From: Flavobacteriales bacterium UBA5933
GTDB taxonomy: Bacteria > Bacteroidota > Bacteroidia > Flavobacteriales > Weeksellaceae
Length of the DNA: 54,580 bases
Reading direction: 5' to 3'
NCBI GenBank assembly: GCA_002430925.1
Contig: DJDD01000067.1
Coordinates: forward strand, 1-54,580
The notes beneath the pieces are model-generated. The model saw nothing but the letters and a program-made list of their open reading frames with translations, was not told the DNA's origin and made no database searches. The position numbers were made by a program, and so were the translations under genes. Of the stretch, positions 1 to 9,898 are shown in pieces (positions within the stretch are counted from its first letter, which is position 1; each line of letters begins with the position of its first letter).

Positions 1-45
1 GCCCTTTTGAGACAGCCTCTTGAAATATTATAAATAATTGGTTAT

Positions 46-2592
<2,547 letters not shown>

Positions 2593-3540
2593 TTGAAACA
2601 AAATTTGACAACCATCGTTTTTTATAATGTAGAAAATTTTTACTCAAAATACTCTGAAGATTCGTTTCTACCTAGCAATTTTACAAAATGGAAAGAAAGT
2701 AGATACGATAAAAAAGTAAACCAAATCGCTTTTTGTTTATCAAAAATTGGAAAAGCTGAAACTGATGAGCTTCCTTCTGTGATTGGATTAGCAGAAATTG
2801 AAAATAATGATGTTTTAGAAGATTTAGTGAATAATGATTATTTGAAACATGGAAAGTATAAAACACTTATTTACGAATCTTTAGATGAACGCAAGATTAA
2901 TGTAGGGTTAATTTACAGAGAAGAACAGTTTATAGTTGAAGAAAGTGAGCCTATTCGATTTGTATTCAAAGATCAAAATGATATAAAAACTTATACTAGA
3001 GATGTATTATATGTAAAGGGAAAGTTATTCAACGAGAATATACATTTATTCATCGTACATCTGCCATCAAAAATTGATAAAGAAATTAATCAATTTAAAC
3101 GACAATCAATTTTAAAAGCTCTTAAAAAGAAAATTAATAACATATTAACCGAAAATTTTTCTGAAAAAATTATTATCATGGGAGATTTTAATGATTCTCC
3201 TACAACAGAAGACATTATACAAGAATTAGATACACGAGCAAAACAAGAAAAGTTAAACAAAAAAGAATTGTATAACCCAATGGTAAATATACAGTCGTAT
3301 GATAGAGGATCTTTAATTTTCAAAAAACAATGGATGTTATTCGATCAGCAACTTTTTTCAAGTAATTTTTTTAAATCCAGTTCAAAATTAAAATACGTAA
3401 AAACAGAAATTTTTGATGCTAGTTTTTTGAAGAATAGTGGCGGAAAATCAACTGGTTTACCATTTAGAACGTATATTGGTAGAAAATATTTCGGTGGATA
3501 TAGTGATCATTTTCCCGTTTATACCATTTTAAAATATTAA
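2593..3540 (+). CDS. Endonuclease/exonuclease/phosphatase (EEP) family protein
   Basis: A metal-dependent phosphodiesterase or nuclease of the DNase I-like (EEP) superfamily; the substrate cannot be told from sequence. The catalytic set is complete: N12 and N15 in NVENF, E68/E70 in AEIEN, H156 in IVHLPS, D198/N200 in GDFND, and D305-H306 in SDHFP near the C-terminus. At 315 residues it is a single-domain EEP protein with no obvious signal peptide, so probably cytoplasmic. The start is TTG at 2593, because the conserved NVENF motif follows at once and no in-frame ATG lies early; the TTG at 2605 is an alternative. It is followed 28 bp later by the Lrp-type regulator on the same strand. Confidence 0.88.
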   Translation: MKQNLTTIVFYNVENFYSKYSEDSFLPSNFTKWKESRYDKKVNQIAFCLSKIGKAETDELPSVIGLAEIENNDVLEDLVNNDYLKHGKYKTLIYESLDERKINVGLIYREEQFIVEESEPIRFVFKDQNDIKTYTRDVLYVKGKLFNENIHLFIVHLPSKIDKEINQFKRQSILKALKKKINNILTENFSEKIIIMGDFNDSPTTEDIIQELDTRAKQEKLNKKELYNPMVNIQSYDRGSLIFKKQWMLFDQQLFSSNFFKSSSKLKYVKTEIFDASFLKNSGGKSTGLPFRTYIGRKYFGGYSDHFPVYTILKY

Positions 3541-3568
3541 ATTTGTACTCAATATAATTTATTAGAAA

Positions 3569-4042
3569 GTGAGATCTCAGGAAAATGGTCCGATAAAAAT
3601 TGATGGAATTGATAAAATGATTCTTAATGCCTTTATGGAGAATGCAAATATTCCTGTATCTCAATTAGCAAAAGATTTAGGAATTTCGAATACAGCAGTT
3701 CATCAACGTATTAAGAAGCTTGAAACTTCAGGTGTAATCGATTCTACTAAAGTAATTGTAAATCCTACGGTGTTAGGATATTCTACAATGTCTTTTGTTG
3801 GGGTTTTTATGAATAAGCCTTCGTCTTATAAATTAGTTCTAAACTCATTAGAGGAAATTCCTGAAGTTATAGAAGCTCATTTTACAACAGGAAACTATGG
3901 TATTTTCTTGAAAATACTATGCAGAGATAACTTACATTTAATGAATGTATTAAATCAAAAAATTCAACAAATAGAAGGTGTTACTCGAACAGAAACAATA
4001 ATTTCTTTAGAACAACCGATAGTTAGACAAATAAAACTTTAA
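3569..4042 (+). CDS. Lrp/AsnC family transcriptional regulator
   Basis: A DNA-binding regulator of the feast/famine (Lrp/AsnC) family that normally senses an amino acid or related metabolite and acts as an oligomer. The N-terminal winged helix-turn-helix is visible at about residues 12-62 (LAKDLGISNTAVHQRIKKLE), and the C-terminal RAM/effector domain contains the hallmark FTTGNYGIFLKILC. The 157-residue length is normal. Translation starts at GTG 3569; the ATG inside KMILNAF would cut into helix 1 of the HTH. deoC follows after 9 bp, so the two are probably co-transcribed, but this does not show that the regulator controls deoxynucleoside use. The effector is unknown. Confidence 0.92.
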   Translation: MRSQENGPIKIDGIDKMILNAFMENANIPVSQLAKDLGISNTAVHQRIKKLETSGVIDSTKVIVNPTVLGYSTMSFVGVFMNKPSSYKLVLNSLEEIPEVIEAHFTTGNYGIFLKILCRDNLHLMNVLNQKIQQIEGVTRTETIISLEQPIVRQIKL

Positions 4043-4051
4043 TATACAAAG

Positions 4052-4795
4052 ATGAATATTAATAAATATTTAGATTCAACGTATCTTAAAACACCTGAAC
4101 AAGCAGGTATTTCAAATTCAGATACATTAGATTTGGTACATGAGTTAGCTCAAGAGGCTATTGATAATAGTATCTATGCTGTAATGATTCGTCCAGATTA
4201 CGTGCGATCTGTACGCGAATTATTAAATACAAAAAAATCAGATGTAATTTTAGGTACTGTTATAGGGTTTCCTGAAGGTTCTTTTGATTTAAACGAAAAG
4301 TTAAGAGAAGCTCAGAGAGCAATTGCAGATGGAGCAGACGAATTGGATTTTGTAATCAATTACGAAGCTTTCAAAAAGGGAAATATAGAAACTGTTAAAG
4401 AAGAAGTAGAAACGGCAACATCTATTGTTTTACGAGAAGGTAAAATAATAAAATGGATTATTGAAACAGCTGCTTTAACTGATCAACAAATTATCCAAGT
4501 TACACAATTGATAAGAGATATTGTTTTGGAGAAAATTGGAGAAGAAAATGCTGAAAAAGTATTTGTTAAATCTTCTACAGGATTTTATGTTACTCCAAAC
4601 GGAGAACCAAATGGAGCGAATGAACATGTTATCAAACTAATGTTAGAAAATGCAGGTCCATTACCAGTAAAAGCTTCTGGAGGTGTAAAATCTAAAGAAG
4701 AAGCTGAAAAGATGATTTCTTTAGGAGTTCAAAGAATTGGAACTTCTTCTGCTTTAGCGATTGTAAAAGGAAATACTACAAAAGAAGGTTATTAA
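4052..4795 (+). CDS. deoC: Deoxyribose-phosphate aldolase
   Basis: Cleaves 2-deoxyribose-5-phosphate to glyceraldehyde-3-phosphate and acetaldehyde in deoxynucleoside catabolism. It is a class I aldolase with a TIM-barrel fold. The Schiff-base lysine is K173 in FVKSSTGF; the assisting residues D99 (DELDFVIN) and K207 (PVKASGGVK) are in the expected places. The length of 247 residues matches the family. The ATG lies 9 bp after the Lrp-type gene, implying an operon. No other deo gene is next to it here. Confidence 0.95.
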   Translation: MNINKYLDSTYLKTPEQAGISNSDTLDLVHELAQEAIDNSIYAVMIRPDYVRSVRELLNTKKSDVILGTVIGFPEGSFDLNEKLREAQRAIADGADELDFVINYEAFKKGNIETVKEEVETATSIVLREGKIIKWIIETAALTDQQIIQVTQLIRDIVLEKIGEENAEKVFVKSSTGFYVTPNGEPNGANEHVIKLMLENAGPLPVKASGGVKSKEEAEKMISLGVQRIGTSSALAIVKGNTTKEGY

Positions 4796-4842
4796 GATAA
4801 TTTTACTTTAAAAATTTATAAAAGATGTATAGTTTGAAATGT

Positions 4843-5478
4843 TTATTTCGAATGTACATCTTTTTTAATTCTCTTAATATAAACAGATGGTGATTCATTC
4901 ATAAGTTGTGTAAATATCGTTGTAAACGTGCTATGAGAAGAATAACCACAATCACTTGCCAAATAAGTTATTTTAGTTTTTAAATAATTAGGCTCATTCA
5001 ATAATCTAGCTGTAATATAATTTATTCTCAATTCATTTAAATAAGCATTAAACTGTTTATTTCTATGAATTTTAATTATTTCCGATAAATATTTTGTGTT
5101 GGTATTAAATTGTTTTGACAGAGAATTTAAATTGACATCTTTTTTAATAAAGCCTTTATTTTTTTCAAAATATTCTAACTTTTTTAAAATTTCTTTTTCT
5201 GTTTTAGATGAGATATTAATACTTGGTTGTATTTCCTCTATAGGTTCATTAATAATTGCTTTTTTGGGAATTTCTTCATCTACTATATCAGAATGATTTT
5301 CAGAATTTGATTTTTCAGTAATAGTTATACTACTTTTTTCTGCTTCGTTAGTTTGTTCAGAAATTAGTTTACTTCGTTTTCTTAGAATAGTATAAAGAAC
5401 AATACTAAAAATGATTACCGCTATCACCACTCCAATTACAATACTTATTGTATTCTCCATCTTCATTTTTTGAATCAA
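4843..5478 (-). CDS. Membrane-anchored AraC-family helix-turn-helix protein
   Basis: A probable transcription factor whose DNA-binding domain is tethered to the inner membrane. Residues about 9-31 form one hydrophobic segment (IVIGVVIAVIIFSIVLYTIL) followed by RKRSK, so the C-terminus should be cytoplasmic. An acidic, low-complexity linker (about 35-90) leads to a two-HTH AraC domain at about 112-205 with LSKQFNTNTKYLSEIIK and LASDCGYSSHSTFTTIF. It resembles the C-terminal half of the long flavobacterial AraC regulators that carry periplasmic TPR repeats, but at 211 residues the sensor is missing. The start is ATG 5478, or the internal ATG at 5460, which would remove six residues. It has no obvious operon partner; its target is unknown. 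Confidence 0.82.
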   Translation of the reverse strand: MIQKMKMENTISIVIGVVIAVIIFSIVLYTILRKRSKLISEQTNEAEKSSITITEKSNSENHSDIVDEEIPKKAIINEPIEEIQPSINISSKTEKEILKKLEYFEKNKGFIKKDVNLNSLSKQFNTNTKYLSEIIKIHRNKQFNAYLNELRINYITARLLNEPNYLKTKITYLASDCGYSSHSTFTTIFTQLMNESPSVYIKRIKKDVHSK

Positions 5479-5516
5479 ATAAATTTGAAACTAAGATAAT
5501 ACAGATATTACAAATA

Positions 5517-5550
5517 AAAAAAGACAATCAAACTAATGATTGTCTTTTTT
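5517..5550 (-). terminator. Rho-independent terminator of the tRNA-Asn pair
   Basis: A perfect 14-bp inverted repeat (AAAAAAGACAATCA with TGATTGTCTTTTTT, loop AACTAA) begins 1 nt after the 3' end of the downstream tRNA on the minus strand and ends in a T-run. Confidence 0.85.
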
Positions 5551-5551
5551 G

Positions 5552-5625
5552 CTCCTCCTCTTGGGCTCGAACCAAGGACCCTCTGATTAACAGTCAGATG
5601 CTCTAACCAACTGAGCTAAGGAGGA
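5552..5625 (-). tRNA. tRNA-Asn (GTT)
   Basis: The minus strand folds into a normal 74-nt cloverleaf: acceptor stem TCCTCCT/AGGAGGA, D-arm AGCTCAGTTGGTTAGAGC, anticodon stem TCTGA/TCAGA with loop CTGTTAA (anticodon GTT), T-arm GGTTCGAGCC, discriminator G. The CCA end is not encoded. It is identical to the copy at 5684-5757 and is the downstream member of the pair. Confidence 0.97.
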
Positions 5626-5683
5626 AAAATCCGATATTTAAAAATTTATTTTTAAGTCTTTGTTTGACTTTTCACTAAAAAAG

Positions 5684-5757
5684 CTCCTCCTCTTGGGCTC
5701 GAACCAAGGACCCTCTGATTAACAGTCAGATGCTCTAACCAACTGAGCTAAGGAGGA
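5684..5757 (-). tRNA. tRNA-Asn (GTT), second identical copy
   Basis: It has the same 74-nt sequence as the copy at 5552-5625, separated by a 58-nt spacer. The identity stops at the tRNA ends, so spacer and flanks have drifted or were not part of the duplication. This is the promoter-proximal copy; a strong promoter lies directly upstream at 5778-5808. Confidence 0.97.
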
Positions 5758-5777
5758 ATGTTGCTTAATTGTGGGTG

Positions 5778-5808
5778 CAAATATAATAGGTTTTTTTACA
5801 CCCACAAA
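5778..5808 (-). promoter_or_regulatory. Consensus Bacteroidota promoter of the tRNA-Asn operon
   Basis: On the minus strand TTTG (5808-5805), a 19-nt spacer and TATATTTG (5785-5778) reproduce the -33/-7 consensus exactly. The -7 box ends 20 nt before the tRNA 5' end and is followed by CACCCAC, the same extension seen at the HU promoter (9405-9418). Confidence 0.9.
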
Positions 5809-5833
5809 TATTTTTTTAATAAATTTTCAGAAA

Positions 5834-7144
5834 TTATTTAAAAATCATATTTACTATATCGTTACCAAAAACGAATACCATTAAGGATAAGATAATTACG
5901 ACTCCAACCATCTGTGCTTTTTCTAAAACTTTTTCACTAGGTTTTTTTCCAGTAACCATTTCGTAAATTGCAAAAACAGCATGTCCACCATCTAAACCTG
6001 GTATTGGTAACAAGTTAATGAATGCTAACCAAGCAGATATCATAGCAGTAAAAGACCAGAAAAATAACCAATTCCATTTTTTAGGCATTTGTTTTACCAT
6101 TCCGATTGGTCCAGCTACTTGTTTACGACCATCTTTTACTTTGAATAATGTTCCTATTCCACGAACTTGTGTCGCTATCGATTCAAAAGGCTCAATAAGT
6201 CCTTTAGAAAAGCTTTCTCCTAATGTATAGTCTTGATGAGAAATTAATGTTTCTAAATAAGGTGATGCTTGTGAAAATCCAAGAGTACCATCTTTATTTA
6301 TCGTAGCCATTAATTCTATAGGTTCTTTTTTTCTTTCGATACTAAGAGGAACTGTTTTCCCTTTGTACTGACTTAATTTTGTTTTAAAATCACTAAATAA
6401 TGGTGTTGTGAATCCATCTACAGCTATAATTTTATCTCCTTTTTGTAATCCCGCAGCCTGAGCAGCACTATTCTCTATAACAGAATCTACAAAAAATGTG
6501 AATTGAGGAATAAAAAATCCTTGTTTGTAATTTAAAATTTGAGTTCTGAAATCTTCATTTATTGGTAAAGAAATTTCTTTACCATCTCTTTTAACTTCTA
6601 ATGTATTTCCTCCTAAAAGAGCTTCTTTATAAATATCTTCTAACGAATTAAATTTAACTCCGTTTACTCCTACCGGAATATCTCCATTACGAAGTCCTAA
6701 TTTTTGTTGAACAGCATCCGTAGAAATTCCGTATTGCATTTTATTTACATCTGTATATGATTTTCCTTGAGATGCAAATAATGCAGTATAGATAATCATT
6801 GCCAAAATAATATTAACAATAATACCTCCTAACATAATAATTAAACGTTGCCAAGCTGGTTTTACACGAAATTCCCAAGGTTTTGGTTCTTGTTTCATTT
6901 GATCAAGATCCATACTTTCGTCAATCATCCCAGAAAGTTTTACATATCCTCCTAACGGTAACCAGCCTATTCCGTAAACTGTATCTCCGATTTTCTTTTT
7001 CCAAATGGCAAATTTCACATCAAAGAAACAAAAGAAACGCTCTACACGAACGCCAAACCATCTTGCTGTTACATAATGACCAAGTTCGTGCAACATAACT
7101 AAAAGCATCAAACTAAGCATTAATGTAGCTATCTGTATTAACAT
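5834..7144 (-). CDS. rseP: RIP metalloprotease RseP (site-2 protease)
   Basis: An inner-membrane zinc protease that cuts transmembrane substrates such as anti-sigma factors and remnant signal peptides. The zinc motif HELGH is at residues 19-23 in the first transmembrane helix, and the third ligand region NLLPIPGLDGG lies about 45 residues from the C-terminus. Two PDZ-like regions occupy about residues 115-290, including the GLQKGDKIIAVDG motif. The length of 436 residues matches bacterial RseP. It follows gldD by 74 bp on the same strand, and a -7-like box sits in that gap. The substrate is not visible; no anti-sigma factor gene is present in the window. Confidence 0.95.
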   Translation of the reverse strand: MLIQIATLMLSLMLLVMLHELGHYVTARWFGVRVERFFCFFDVKFAIWKKKIGDTVYGIGWLPLGGYVKLSGMIDESMDLDQMKQEPKPWEFRVKPAWQRLIIMLGGIIVNIILAMIIYTALFASQGKSYTDVNKMQYGISTDAVQQKLGLRNGDIPVGVNGVKFNSLEDIYKEALLGGNTLEVKRDGKEISLPINEDFRTQILNYKQGFFIPQFTFFVDSVIENSAAQAAGLQKGDKIIAVDGFTTPLFSDFKTKLSQYKGKTVPLSIERKKEPIELMATINKDGTLGFSQASPYLETLISHQDYTLGESFSKGLIEPFESIATQVRGIGTLFKVKDGRKQVAGPIGMVKQMPKKWNWLFFWSFTAMISAWLAFINLLPIPGLDGGHAVFAIYEMVTGKKPSEKVLEKAQMVGVVIILSLMVFVFGNDIVNMIFK

Positions 7145-7186
7145 ATTTTCTAAATTAGTTTTATTATTTTATTTTTAAATTGATTA

Positions 7187-7194
7187 CAAAATTA
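7187..7194 (-). promoter_or_regulatory. Possible -7 box upstream of rseP (TAATTTTG)
   Basis: The minus strand reads TAATTTTG 42 nt before the rseP ATG, inside the gldD-rseP gap. It fits TAnnTTTG, but a -33 element is unclear, so rseP may rely mainly on read-through from mutY-ssb-gldD. Confidence 0.4.
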
Positions 7195-7218
7195 ATTGTT
7201 TTTATTTATCAGCAATTT

Positions 7219-7827
7219 TTATTTTTTCCATTCTAACGTTTCTAATAATTTCTTCACATCCGTTTTTATATAATCTACCGCTGGAGCTAAAGAATCTGGT
7301 TTGGGTTGAGTTTTAAAATAAACAGAACCAGATAAAAAATTATTGATACTATCTGTAGCATGAAATTGTAAATTAATAGCTGATTCTCCTCCAAGTTCAT
7401 ATAATGTGCCAAATACATGTTTTTTAGGAAAGGTAAATTCCTGTGGAGAAATAAAACTCGCTTTTACAGTTTGATCTTGAACAAAACGTTCACTTTCTTT
7501 AATTTGAATAATTAAATCTTGTTTAGATTTGACAGGAAAATATGTCAGGTAAATTGTCGCTTTCATTCTTGGATAAACAATATTAAATGAATTTGCTTTT
7601 TTACCTGGAAGTACTCTCGCAAAATTTGAATACTGAAAAGTGTAAGGAACTTTTTCATCAAATTGTATATACGTTTGTTTAGGATATTCTAATCTTACCT
7701 GTCCTAATGGTTTTGCAACTTCATCATTTTTATTACAGGATACAAAAAAAATAGCACTACTACATAATGCTATTATAGTTTTAATTTTTATTGGGTTACG
7801 TAAAACGTAAAACTTCGTAAAATTCAT
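7219..7827 (-). CDS. gldD: Gliding-motility lipoprotein GldD
   Basis: A lipoprotein required for gliding in Flavobacterium; the Gld proteins work with the type IX secretion apparatus at the envelope. The N-terminus has a signal sequence ending in the lipobox FVSC with the lipidated cysteine at residue 31. The body matches GldD (GQVRLEYPKQTY, PYTFQYSNFARV). The length of 202 residues is normal. It lies 13 bp after ssb in the order mutY-ssb-gldD. In Flavobacterium johnsoniae, as I recall it, gldE sits in this string beside gldD; it is absent here. Presence of GldD alone does not show that the organism glides. Confidence 0.9.
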   Translation of the reverse strand: MNFTKFYVLRNPIKIKTIIALCSSAIFFVSCNKNDEVAKPLGQVRLEYPKQTYIQFDEKVPYTFQYSNFARVLPGKKANSFNIVYPRMKATIYLTYFPVKSKQDLIIQIKESERFVQDQTVKASFISPQEFTFPKKHVFGTLYELGGESAINLQFHATDSINNFLSGSVYFKTQPKPDSLAPAVDYIKTDVKKLLETLEWKK

Positions 7828-7840
7828 TTATTTTATTATT

Positions 7841-8290
7841 CTAAAAAGGTAGATCATCCTCACCATCTTCTATAAAAGGTGGCTCTACAATTGGAGTTTT
7901 TTGAGGTATTTCTGCCTTTGTTTCTTTTTCTTGTATTGTATTGCGTTGATCATTATCAACCTTAGGAGTCAAAAATTCTATTGAATTAGCAACAATCTCT
8001 GTTGTATAACGAGTTTGTCCGTTATCTTCCCATTTTCTTGTTTTTATACGTCCTTCAACAAAAACTTTATCTCCTTTTTTTAAGTAACGATCACATAATT
8101 CAGCTAATTTATTTCTAGTGACAATATTATGCCATTCGGTTTCTGTAATTCTTTCTCCAGTTCTAGAAATATAAGATTCTGTGGTTGCTATAGGAAAACG
8201 ACCAATACAATTTTGCTCATCAAAATGATGTAATTTCACATCATCTCCTAAATTACCTATCAAAAGTACCTTATTTGTTGTTCCGTTCAT
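7841..8290 (-). CDS. ssb: Single-stranded DNA-binding protein
   Basis: Coats single-stranded DNA in replication, recombination and repair. Residues 1-110 form the OB fold with the typical start (NKVLLIGNLGDDVKL), the ETEWHNIV strand and a KGDKVFVEGRIKTRKWED segment. A disordered linker then leads to the acidic tip DGEDDLPF, the docking tail for partner proteins. The length of 149 residues is usual. It lies 34 bp after mutY and 13 bp before gldD on the minus strand. Confidence 0.95.
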   Translation of the reverse strand: MNGTTNKVLLIGNLGDDVKLHHFDEQNCIGRFPIATTESYISRTGERITETEWHNIVTRNKLAELCDRYLKKGDKVFVEGRIKTRKWEDNGQTRYTTEIVANSIEFLTPKVDNDQRNTIQEKETKAEIPQKTPIVEPPFIEDGEDDLPF

Positions 8291-8324
8291 AGTTTTAGTT
8301 TTTAGTGGCTTGTTATAAACAAAG

Positions 8325-9365
8325 TTAGTTTAAATAATGATTATTAATAAACTTTTCTATTGGTTTTGGAAAAGGATAATCATCAATTGATTGCATTGAA
8401 ATCATTTCAAAACCTATTTTTTCAGATAAATTTATTATTTCATCTAAAGATACATTTAATTTCCAATATTTTATAAATAAATTCTGATGAGATAGAATAT
8501 GCTTCTCTTCTGATACAAAAGTTAAATTATTTTCTAAATTCTCATCCAAAACCCATCCTTTATCTAATAAGTCAGTTTCGGTTTCTATTTTTGGAAAAGT
8601 GTACAGATTTTTCCATACATCATTATTTGTTCTTTTGGATAAACTGATTGTATGGTTGTTTTCTAAAATTATAAAATGTAAAAAACGATTAGAAACTTTT
8701 ACTTTTTTCAATTTGACAGGTAATTGATCAATTTTTTTTAATCGTAAGGCTTCACATGATTCATTAAGAACACAAATTTCGCATTTGGGTGATTTTGGAG
8801 TACAAACAGTAGCTCCTAAATCCATAATAGCTTGATTAAAATCACCAGGACGTTTTTTATCTATAACTTCTAAGCCTAATTCCCAAAATACTTTTTTAGC
8901 TTTGGATGAACTTATATCTTCTTCGATATTAAAATATCTAGAAAAAACTCGATACATATTTCCATCTACAGCAGGAACAGCTTCATTAAATACAATAGAT
9001 GCAATTGCTGCAGCTGTATAATCACCTACTCCTTTTAATTTTTTTAGGTCCTTAAAATTGTTAGGAAATAGACCATTTAACTCTGTAGAAATATACTTTG
9101 CAGCATGATGTAAATTTCTGGCACGAGAATAGTAACCCAATCCTTGCCAGAGTTTTAGGACTTTTTGTTCATCTGCATTAGCCAGATCAAAAATAGTATC
9201 AAATTCGTGTATGAAGTTATTGTAAAATTTCATACCTTGGTCAACCCTTGTTTGTTGGAGAATTATTTCCGACAACCAAATATGAAAAGGGTCATTTGTA
9301 TGACGCCATGGTAAATCTCGTTTATTTTTGTCAAAATATGACAAAATCAAATAGTTGAAGTTCAT
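8325..9365 (-). CDS. mutY: A/G-specific adenine glycosylase MutY
   Basis: Removes adenine mispaired with 8-oxoguanine in base-excision repair. The protein shows the HhH-GPD fold: LPWRHTNDPFHIWLSEIILQ holds the catalytic Glu, LKGVGDYTAAAI is the helix-hairpin-helix and VDGNMYRVFSR holds the catalytic Asp. The [4Fe-4S] cluster has spacing C-x6-C-x2-C-x5-C (CTPKSPKCEICVLNESC). A C-terminal NUDIX-like domain for 8-oxoG recognition follows. I place the start at the ATG at 9365 (MNFNYLILSYF): the longer frame reaching 9425 would begin inside the promoter box at 9423-9430. It heads the mutY-ssb-gldD string and is divergent from the HU gene. Confidence 0.94.
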   Translation of the reverse strand: MNFNYLILSYFDKNKRDLPWRHTNDPFHIWLSEIILQQTRVDQGMKFYNNFIHEFDTIFDLANADEQKVLKLWQGLGYYSRARNLHHAAKYISTELNGLFPNNFKDLKKLKGVGDYTAAAIASIVFNEAVPAVDGNMYRVFSRYFNIEEDISSSKAKKVFWELGLEVIDKKRPGDFNQAIMDLGATVCTPKSPKCEICVLNESCEALRLKKIDQLPVKLKKVKVSNRFLHFIILENNHTISLSKRTNNDVWKNLYTFPKIETETDLLDKGWVLDENLENNLTFVSEEKHILSHQNLFIKYWKLNVSLDEIINLSEKIGFEMISMQSIDDYPFPKPIEKFINNHYLN

Positions 9366-9385
9366 AAAAACTGAAAAAATCTTTT

Positions 9386-9412
9386 TTTGTTGAGATACAT
9401 TCGTTATATTTG
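9386..9412 (+). promoter_or_regulatory. Promoter of the HU-type gene
   Basis: TATATTTG at 9405-9412 is a perfect -7 box, followed by CACCCGC. A TTTG at 9386-9389 could be the -33 element, but its 15-nt spacing is shorter than usual. The start codon is 37 nt downstream of the box. Confidence 0.75.
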
Positions 9413-9422
9413 CACCCGCTTT

Positions 9423-9430
9423 CAAATTTA
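9423..9430 (-). promoter_or_regulatory. -7 box of mutY (TAAATTTG)
   Basis: The minus strand reads TAAATTTG about 58 nt before the mutY ATG at 9365. It lies only 10 bp from the opposing HU box, so the two divergent promoters share DNA and could exclude each other. Confidence 0.6.
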
Positions 9431-9448
9431 AGAATAATAAGAGGAATT

Positions 9449-9745
9449 ATGACAAAGGCAGAAATAGTAAATAACATTTCAGGGAAATTAGGACTTGAAA
9501 AGAGCGATACTCAAAGAGTAGTAGAATCGTTTATGGAGGAGGTGATTAAATCATTAGTAGAGGGAGAAAATGTATACTTAAGAGGATTTGGATCTTTTAC
9601 TATTAAGACTAGAGCAGAGAAAACAGGAAGAAACATTACAAAAGGGACTTCTATCATTATCCCAGCTCATAACGTTCCTACATTTAAACCAGCTAAGACT
9701 TTTATTGAAGAAGTAAAAACTAGCGAAGCAAACGTAATTAAATAA
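9449..9745 (+). CDS. HU/IHF-family DNA-binding protein
   Basis: A nucleoid-associated protein that bends DNA as a dimer. The 98-residue product has the helical base (MTKAEIVNNISGKLGL), the GEN-V-LRGFGSFT core and the beta-arm region GRNITKGTSIIIPAHNVPTF with the intercalating proline. The ATG at 9449 is chosen because it gives the canonical N-terminus and lies 37 nt after the promoter; an upstream in-frame start at 9410 would sit inside the promoter itself. AGAGGA lies just before the ATG, an SD-like sequence rare in this phylum. It precedes the 30-residue basic protein and ribonuclease G. Confidence 0.94.
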   Translation: MTKAEIVNNISGKLGLEKSDTQRVVESFMEEVIKSLVEGENVYLRGFGSFTIKTRAEKTGRNITKGTSIIIPAHNVPTFKPAKTFIEEVKTSEANVIK

Positions 9746-9763
9746 CAATAAAATAATTGTATC

Positions 9764-9856
9764 ATGCCAAGCGGAAAAAAACGTAAAAGACATAAGGTAG
9801 CGACACACAAACGTAAAAAACGTCGTCGTCTTAACAGACACAAAAAGAAAAAATAA
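9764..9856 (+). CDS. 30-residue, very basic conserved small protein (ribosomal-protein-like)
   Basis: ATG at 9764 opens a 30-codon frame starting MPSGKKRKRHKVATHKRKK and ending in a lysine run before TAA at 9854-9856. Well over half the residues are Lys, Arg or His. From memory the same short protein lies between the HU gene and rng across Bacteroidota; its composition resembles the small basic AURKAIP1/COX24-type (mS38-like) ribosomal proteins, so a ribosome-associated role is a reasonable guess. It is 18 bp after the HU stop and is followed by a terminator at 9899-9934. Function is inferred, not shown. Confidence 0.8.
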   Translation: MPSGKKRKRHKVATHKRKKRRRLNRHKKKK

Positions 9857-9898
9857 TTAATAGCTAGTGCTATTGATTTTTTAATCTTTTTACAGGTT

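Noticed and set aside
1..45. TTGAGACAGCCTCTT at the left edge, after the icd stop
   Set aside because: It looks like the right arm of a terminator hairpin cut by the window edge; with half the structure missing it cannot be supported.
9410..9448. N-terminal extension of the HU-type protein
   Set aside because: It lies within and just after its own promoter; the canonical MTKAEIV start is at 9449.
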